A DNA stretch of 64,000 nucleotides from Pseudomonas fluorescens HK44 (GTDB lineage Bacteria > Pseudomonadota > Gammaproteobacteria > Pseudomonadales > Pseudomonadaceae): assembly GCF_000217955.3 (NCBI RefSeq), contig NZ_AFOY02000004.1, forward strand, positions 186,001 through 250,000. Reading direction: 5' to 3'. This document shows, piece after piece, positions 59,697 to 64,000 of the stretch (within the stretch, counting starts at the first letter, position 1; every line of letters begins with the position of its first letter). The notes beneath the pieces were generated by a model. The model did no database searches. It saw only the letters and a program-made list of their open reading frames with translations, and was not told where the DNA came from. The position numbers and the translations under genes were made by a program.

Positions 59697-61417
59697 GATC
59701 CGTGCATGGCGGTGTCGCCATCAGTGATGCCGGCCTCGATGTCCAGCAATCGCCTGGCAAGCCTCAACAAGCGGAAAAGCTTCACCAGCCCACTGTCGCT
59801 CAGACGCACGACCTGCTGTGATGAGGGCGTACGCACCTGCCCCAGTAAAAGAGCGCCCAGGTCCTCGGCCAGTTGTGCTGTGTTGATGCGTACAGGCAAC
59901 GTGCCGACCGGCTGATAGGGGGCGCTCAAGGCATGCAGCAGTGACAGTAACGCGCCAGGGAGATTTGATGGCATGTCCAACTCGCCAAACGTTGGTGTGC
60001 AGGTGAAGCCGATGCCCTCGTCGCAGGTGACGATGCCATCATCCAGACCCGCTTCGTTGGCGATCTCACGCGCGAATTGAGCGATGTGGATGCGCAGCCG
60101 ATCGGGTGTATCGAGGCTGGGATCGATGTACCAGACATCCGAGATCGGATAGAGACCTCCAGCCTGGACAGGGATGGCCTGCAGGACGTTTGTTCCGAAA
60201 TCAGGTGGTGTCTCGCCGGTGTGGTCAGCCACCAGTCGCTGGATCGACTGCAGGCGATCGGTGGTCTCGGCCGGCGAAACGATATGTTCCTGAAACAAGA
60301 CCGAGCGATCGTCCTTGTCCTGTTGATCCTCAACCGCGTCGGCCGGAGGGCGTGCTGCCGACTCACCTTGGAGCGTATGGGGCTCGCTTGCAGATGTTCT
60401 GGATGTCTCCGTCGTCCGCGGTGTGGATGCTGACGGCGGCGGTGCGACCGTCGATGGCAATGTTGGCTGGCTCGTGGGTGCCTGTCCGGTAGTCGCCGTG
60501 CTGGACGTGTTGTTGGGGTCACTATTCAGCAGTTGCCAGCGCTTCTCGGAATCGGTGATCTCGAATGCCAGCGTGTCATAGTCCACCCCGAGCAAATCGG
60601 CCATTTGACCGATCAGCTCATCCTGTACTCGCTGCGCCGCAAAGCTCCCTGGGGAGTCAAATACCATCAGGACGTCCTGGAACAGCGTCGCAAAATCAAT
60701 GCTCGCACTGTTTCTGGTCATGCGCGCATCCCAGATCCGGGAACCGGCCCTACGCAGGCTGGTCAGTTGCTCGACTTGGGGGCGTCCGAGGCCGGCATAG
60801 AGCACGTTCGGTATCGCTGGCAGCAGGAACTGGATGGCCTCCTGCATGCGGCTGATGTGGGGCTGAGGCACGGGGTAGCCGTCAGTTTTGAGACGTCGGG
60901 CAAGCTCTGACTGCGACAGCGATTTACCATCCTCCTGCTCATAGAGCTCACGGACTTTCTCAACACCAAGGGCACGTTCGATAAACGACAGGCCGCCATG
61001 AAGTTCGTTTTCTGCCAGATGTCCCGTCAGGGCAACGATCTCACCGCGCTCCGGCCATGGGCGGAACAGGCAGCCGATACGGAAGAATCGCTCGTCTTTG
61101 CTCTCACTCCACAGATCGCGCAGTATCGCCAGGCGCGTGTTGCCGCCGTTACGAATGATGTAGTGATCGGCACTGGGGCGACGGGTGATGGGCGGCGGGG
61201 CATCCAGCCCACGCTGGCGGATGGACGCTTTGATCTCCTCGTACAGCGGATTGCGCGTCAGCCTTGGATCGAGCTCATAGGAGCGCAACTGGTCCAGCGT
61301 CACCACCATTGGCGTGTCGGCGATCGGATCGCTCATCGAACTCGCTACCGGGCCGTTGCGTGTGAAACCATCGCTCAGGAGCTTGCTGGCGATGTCTTCT
61401 GGGGAGGCATCAGTCAT
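59693..61417 (-). CDS. parB: ParB family protein, PFGI-1 class
   Basis: 574 residues, ATG 61417 with GGGAG upstream. N-terminal ParB/Srx domain: MVVTLDQLRSYELDPRLTRN, EIKASIRQRGLDAPPPITRR, YIIRNGGNTRLAILRDLWSE, then ALTGHLAENELHGGLSFIER and HTH LSQSELARRLKTDGYPVPQP. A long Thr/Ser/Pro linker (about 340-410)is followed by a C-terminal domain unique to the ICE class. It partners with ParA for stability of the excised circle. Normal length. Confidence 0.9.
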   Translation of the reverse strand: MTDASPEDIASKLLSDGFTRNGPVASSMSDPIADTPMVVTLDQLRSYELDPRLTRNPLYEEIKASIRQRGLDAPPPITRRPSADHYIIRNGGNTRLAILRDLWSESKDERFFRIGCLFRPWPERGEIVALTGHLAENELHGGLSFIERALGVEKVRELYEQEDGKSLSQSELARRLKTDGYPVPQPHISRMQEAIQFLLPAIPNVLYAGLGRPQVEQLTSLRRAGSRIWDARMTRNSASIDFATLFQDVLMVFDSPGSFAAQRVQDELIGQMADLLGVDYDTLAFEITDSEKRWQLLNSDPNNTSSTATTGQAPTSQPTLPSTVAPPPSASTPRTTETSRTSASEPHTLQGESAARPPADAVEDQQDKDDRSVLFQEHIVSPAETTDRLQSIQRLVADHTGETPPDFGTNVLQAIPVQAGGLYPISDVWYIDPSLDTPDRLRIHIAQFAREIANEAGLDDGIVTCDEGIGFTCTPTFGELDMPSNLPGALLSLLHALSAPYQPVGTLPVRINTAQLAEDLGALLLGQVRTPSSQQVVRLSDSGLVKLFRLLRLARRLLDIEAGITDGDTAMHGS

Positions 61418-61670
61418 GGTCGGCTCCCTCTTGATCGGGGTGCTCGACCACTGTGGCGTGACGTTGTGCGCGCCGCAGCATGGCGCGCGCATTGCGTTCT
61501 GCCCGGTGATCGCTGGCTGTCGCGCTGGTATAAATCGGCGGTAAGCCCGGCTTGACGAATTTCAGGTGCCCGCCAGGTGTTCGGGAGACATTCCAACCCT
61601 CGCTCAGGGCATGTTCAATCAGTGGCAGTAGTCGCTTGTGGCCACGGGCCAGTTCATGGGCGTTCAACAT
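61410..61670 (-). CDS. Small gene between parA and parB (position of shi in ICEclc)
   Basis: 86 residues, ATG 61670 with GAGGGAAG upstream: LARGHKRLLPLIEHALSEGW, NVSRTPGGHLKFVKPGLPPI, YTSATASDHRAERNARAMLR. The GHLKF and small alpha-beta layout resemble HicA-type RNA-binding toxins. It overlaps parA by 17 and parB by 8 bases. In ICEclc the gene at this place, shi, acts with parA to stop cell division in transfer-competent cells; orthology here is inferred from position only. Confidence 0.6.
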   Translation of the reverse strand: MLNAHELARGHKRLLPLIEHALSEGWNVSRTPGGHLKFVKPGLPPIYTSATASDHRAERNARAMLRRAQRHATVVEHPDQEGADHD

Positions 61671-62517
61671 GAGAATGTCTTCCCTCAAACTTCCCGGTGA
61701 CCAGGGCGAACTGTTCCTGCCATTGCGGGCACAGTTCGCTGGCCAGCCCGCGGACAATGTCCAGTGCGGCTGCCGCGACTCGGCCAGTGGGCCGTCGGTG
61801 CTCAACCCGGTGGACCGGCAAACCACGCGTTGCCGCTCGGGGAAATGCCTCGATTGCAGGAATCTCGGTACGCAGGACGTGAACCCCTTCCTGATCTCGG
61901 TAGATCAAACACAGTGTCTGCTGGATCAGCTTTGCATTGGCTGACACAGCAGGTACGCGGTTGAGCAGGAGATGAAGGTGTGGCGGGTTAATGCCCAGAT
62001 GCCTATAGGGGGCGATGTCTTCGATGAGCTGCAGAGTGCCTCGGCGCATTTCACGAGCGGCGAGGATTTCGGGGGTGACGGGCGAGACCGCCTGTTCGGA
62101 CGCCAGCACGGCCATCTCGAGCAGCACACTGCGAGCGCCTTGAGTATCGAGTAGCACCAGGTCGTAGTGCGGCTGAAACACCGGTAGCAGGTGCCGCAGT
62201 CGAAGCCGCCCATCCGGGGCTTGCAGCAAGAGGGTGTTCAACTGCCGATGCGCGTCATTGGACAGAATGACGTCCAGCCGGTCTATGACGGTGCGCGATA
62301 CCAGCCGCGCAATGTCGCGCTCGTTGAATGCCAGCAGCTCATAGATCCCGCATGGAGCGCGACGGGCAAGCTCGTAGTAGGATGACAGCGTCGGCTGCAT
62401 ATCAAGATCGAGCAGCAGAACCCTTAGGCCGGCATCGGCGATAAAGCCGCCGAGGTTCGCGGCTACGGTGGTTTTTCCTACGCCGCCTTTGGTCGAAATA
62501 ACAGAAATCACCTGCAT
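61654..62517 (-). CDS. parA: ParA family ATPase
   Basis: 287 residues. Deviant Walker A STKGGVGKTTVAANLGGFIA, Walker A' LLLDLDMQPTLSSYYELAR, Walker B YDLVLLDTQGARSVLLEM. No N-terminal DNA-binding domain, so the short ParA/Soj type. It lies in the typical alpA-parA-parB array that marks one end of PFGI-1/ICEclc-type elements. It would act with ParB for partition or, as in ICEclc, for division control. Confidence 0.95.
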   Translation of the reverse strand: MQVISVISTKGGVGKTTVAANLGGFIADAGLRVLLLDLDMQPTLSSYYELARRAPCGIYELLAFNERDIARLVSRTVIDRLDVILSNDAHRQLNTLLLQAPDGRLRLRHLLPVFQPHYDLVLLDTQGARSVLLEMAVLASEQAVSPVTPEILAAREMRRGTLQLIEDIAPYRHLGINPPHLHLLLNRVPAVSANAKLIQQTLCLIYRDQEGVHVLRTEIPAIEAFPRAATRGLPVHRVEHRRPTGRVAAAALDIVRGLASELCPQWQEQFALVTGKFEGRHSHVERP

Positions 62518-62553
62518 GGCGTGCTCCTCTTTGGCAAGGAATGGGGAGCTCAG

Positions 62554-62766
62554 TCAGGCGCGTTCTTTAAGACGGTCAGTGATCCACTGGTCGATCTCAG
62601 CGGAGTCCCAGCCAACGGCACGGACGCCAAGTTTTATGGCTTTGGGGAATTGTCCCGCCTTCATGAGGCTGTAAAGATAGGCACGCTTGAAGCCTGTCTT
62701 GGCCTCGACTTCAGGCCGGCGGAGAATGCGTCGCTCCGCAATCGGAGCCGAGTTCTGTTCAGACAT
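62554..62766 (-). CDS. alpA: AlpA family transcriptional regulator
   Basis: 70 residues, ATG 62766 with GGAG eight bases upstream. RRILRRPEVEAKTGFKRAYL, YSLMKAGQFPKAIKLGVRAV, GWDSAEIDQWITDRLKERA is a full AlpA/excisionase-type winged helix. In such ICEs it precedes parA and sits in the promoter region that controls the partition-replication operon. It may also act as an excision factor. Intact. Confidence 0.9.
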   Translation of the reverse strand: MSEQNSAPIAERRILRRPEVEAKTGFKRAYLYSLMKAGQFPKAIKLGVRAVGWDSAEIDQWITDRLKERA

Positions 62767-63206
62767 AATGGTCACTCCTTAATGCTCAGTGGCACGTGTT
62801 GGGCGTGACCCGTATTGAATCGATGTCACCCCTGACGCACATCAAACAATAGGATTGTGCTGACCATCGTATTCATGCTTCGTCATTGAAGCTAAGGCTG
62901 CGAGGCGAAGCATTGCGGCCAACGCTATCCGTGGAGCTGACACTATTAAAAGGTTCAGCGTCTTGATAAATAGTCCGTCGGGCGTTGGCTCGTTGTTCAA
63001 TTTAGTAGCAACCGAGTACGGCATTTTTTGTCATCTAGGCGACAAAAAAAGTCGGTCATTAATGGCGGGGTGCGATTGACAAGCGCTACAAGCTCCAGCG
63101 CTTGTGCATGAGCAGGCGCCCCCAACTGAATTCAATGGTTATCCCCTTTATCTCGCGACGATGAAGGGGATATTTGAGACTTGCGCCAGACGAAAATATA
63201 TGGAAC
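62767..63206. promoter_or_regulatory. Control region upstream of alpA, rich in inverted repeats
   Basis: Inverted repeats: TTTTTTGTC/GACAAAAAA around 63025-63050 (terminator-like on both strands), CAAGCGCT/AGCGCTTG at about 63079-63103 (9-base spacer), ATCCCCTT/AAGGGGAT at about 63138-63165. The last lies just past the LysR stop and may end its transcript. A 60-codon open frame (62842-63024, minus) is not supported. The alpA promoter should be here. Confidence 0.5.
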
Positions 63207-64000
63207 TTAATGTGAGAGCCCAGTGCTGAGCATGGAGTGATCATCGTCACTCATGGTCATGCTGCCCCCGATGTGTTGCGCTCTTTTAATGACGCGTTCC
63301 AGCTCTGCTGAAATTGGCCTCTCCGGTACAACGATGAATGTTGCCGTGTCGGGGATATCGTCGATAACCGGCCGAACAATTACATCAGGGTGGTTGTAAA
63401 TGGAAAGCTGCGATTCCAACCCGATACCAATGCCATAGCCCGCGGCGACCAGCATCATCATTGGCTCATGACCAGAAACATGTTCAGCAATGTTGGGAGA
63501 GGGCAGCGAGTCGTCCTCAAACCAATGATTAATGACGTTGTGTCCTCCGGCGCAACGTTCAGGATGGCAAAGAATCAAGGGGTAGCGGAGTGCTTCCCCA
63601 AGAGGCACTTTATCCAGGGAAAGCAGCGGATGGTGAGTGGGAATAGCAATCGCAGGGCGTTCGGCCCACACCCTTAACTTTCTGAAGCCATTGGTGGCTA
63701 CTGTGTTGTCTACAGTGAAACCCGCATCTATCTCGTCGTGTAAGAGCGCTTTGTGCATCTCGTTGACGGTCATTTCAACGATCCGAATCTCGGTGGCAGG
63801 TTCCTCCTCACGGCATCGAGCCAGTAGCTGGGTTAGCCGAGGCTGAGCCAGGCTATCGGCGATGGCTATACGTACCCTGCCGCGATAGCCCAGGGAGGCC
63901 GATTGCACTCGTGTCAGGGCGTTATCCATGAAGGCAAGGACGCGGCGCGCCTCTTCACGGAAAATCTCCCCTGGCCAAGTCAGCTGTATACGCCCCTTGG
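63207..64000 (-). CDS. LysR-type transcriptional regulator, C-terminal part (cut by window edge)
   Basis: The frame runs off base 64000: GRIQLTWPGEIFREEARRVL at the edge is the end of the DNA-binding domain and linker helix, then YRGRVRIAIADSLAQPRLTQ opens the effector domain, with EEPATEIRIVEMTVNEMHKA, AGFTVDNTVATNGFRKL, AIAIPTHHPLLSLDKVPLGE and MMMLVAAGYGIGIGLESQL. Such domains bind small aromatic or other acids. ICEclc carries LysR-type control genes (tciR) in its regulatory part; whether this is one is not clear. Ends at 63207 before the hairpin region. Confidence 0.85.
   Translation of the reverse strand, partial: KGRIQLTWPGEIFREEARRVLAFMDNALTRVQSASLGYRGRVRIAIADSLAQPRLTQLLARCREEEPATEIRIVEMTVNEMHKALLHDEIDAGFTVDNTVATNGFRKLRVWAERPAIAIPTHHPLLSLDKVPLGEALRYPLILCHPERCAGGHNVINHWFEDDSLPSPNIAEHVSGHEPMMMLVAAGYGIGIGLESQLSIYNHPDVIVRPVIDDIPDTATFIVVPERPISAELERVIKRAQHIGGSMTMSDDDHSMLSTGLSH

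Noticed and set aside
62842..63024. Sixty-codon minus-strand frame upstream of alpA.
   Set aside because: No ribosome-binding site, ends within a repeat-rich control region, no recognisable features.

Overview
The window is one stretch of a large integrative and conjugative element (ICE) of the Pseudomonas PFGI-1/pKLC102/PAGI/ICEclc type, broken up by about 40 kb of transposons and by an acquired sensory/c-di-GMP gene cluster. The ICE identity rests on recognisable family order on the minus strand. The right end (53.8-63 kb) carries alpA, parA, a small parA/parB-linked gene, parB, a DUF2857 gene, a STY4528-type replication protein, a TIGR03761 protein, a DUF3158 gene, ssb, a deleted GHKL-ATPase gene and topB. 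The left end (1-11 kb) carries traD (cut by the window edge), TIGR03765, a lytic transglycosylase, TIGR03759, a coiled-coil protein, a PilL_N lipoprotein, and the DUF932, DUF3577 and DUF3085 genes with several hypotheticals. The host is most likely a pseudomonad: FleN and CheY are of Pseudomonas type, and the chemosensory and c-di-GMP proteins look like those of environmental Pseudomonas/Stutzerimonas. No tRNA, rRNA, integrase or CRISPR is visible.

Layout. 1-3.5 kb: start of the conjugation gene block. 3.7-10.9 kb: small ICE maintenance genes, most with structured leaders. 10.9-17.3 kb: wreckage comprising a group II intron 3' end, an IS110 element whose half is inverted together with half of a PAS gene, an IS630 inside another IS110 remnant, and a surviving fleN-cheY pair. 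17.5-22.25 kb: an IS5 element that contains both an IS110 element and a full-length group II intron. 22.3-33.4 kb: a five-gene minus-strand signalling cluster (sensor kinase, response regulators, HD-GYP-like protein, PAS/GGDEF/EAL protein split by IS30). 33.5-34.7 kb: IS630. 34.8-35.5 kb: inovirus Gp2-like fragment. 35.6-38.9 kb: an MCP-NIT-EAL operon. 40-44.6 kb: a c-di-GMP-I riboswitch next to a group II intron remnant, a GGDEF-EAL protein and an Aer-type receptor. 44.7-47.9 kb: IS630, IS1182, IS630. 48-49.3 kb: small membrane proteins and a lipoprotein. 49.5-50.7 kb: a second IS5 inside a DNA methyltransferase fragment.

The ICE backbone is decaying. The methyltransferase, GHKL-ATPase, DUF5983-like gene and at least two small leader-linked genes carry frameshifts, stop codons or deletions, while parA/parB, topB, ssb and the start of the transfer block look intact. 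The most interesting unexplained signals are a repeated four-tract GC leader in front of many small ICE genes, a second covarying structured element present twice, a palindrome/TGGACGTC operator set in the replication module, and iteron-like repeats inside the replication gene. All coordinates and starts come from reading the sequence. Family names come from memory of the families, not from a search.
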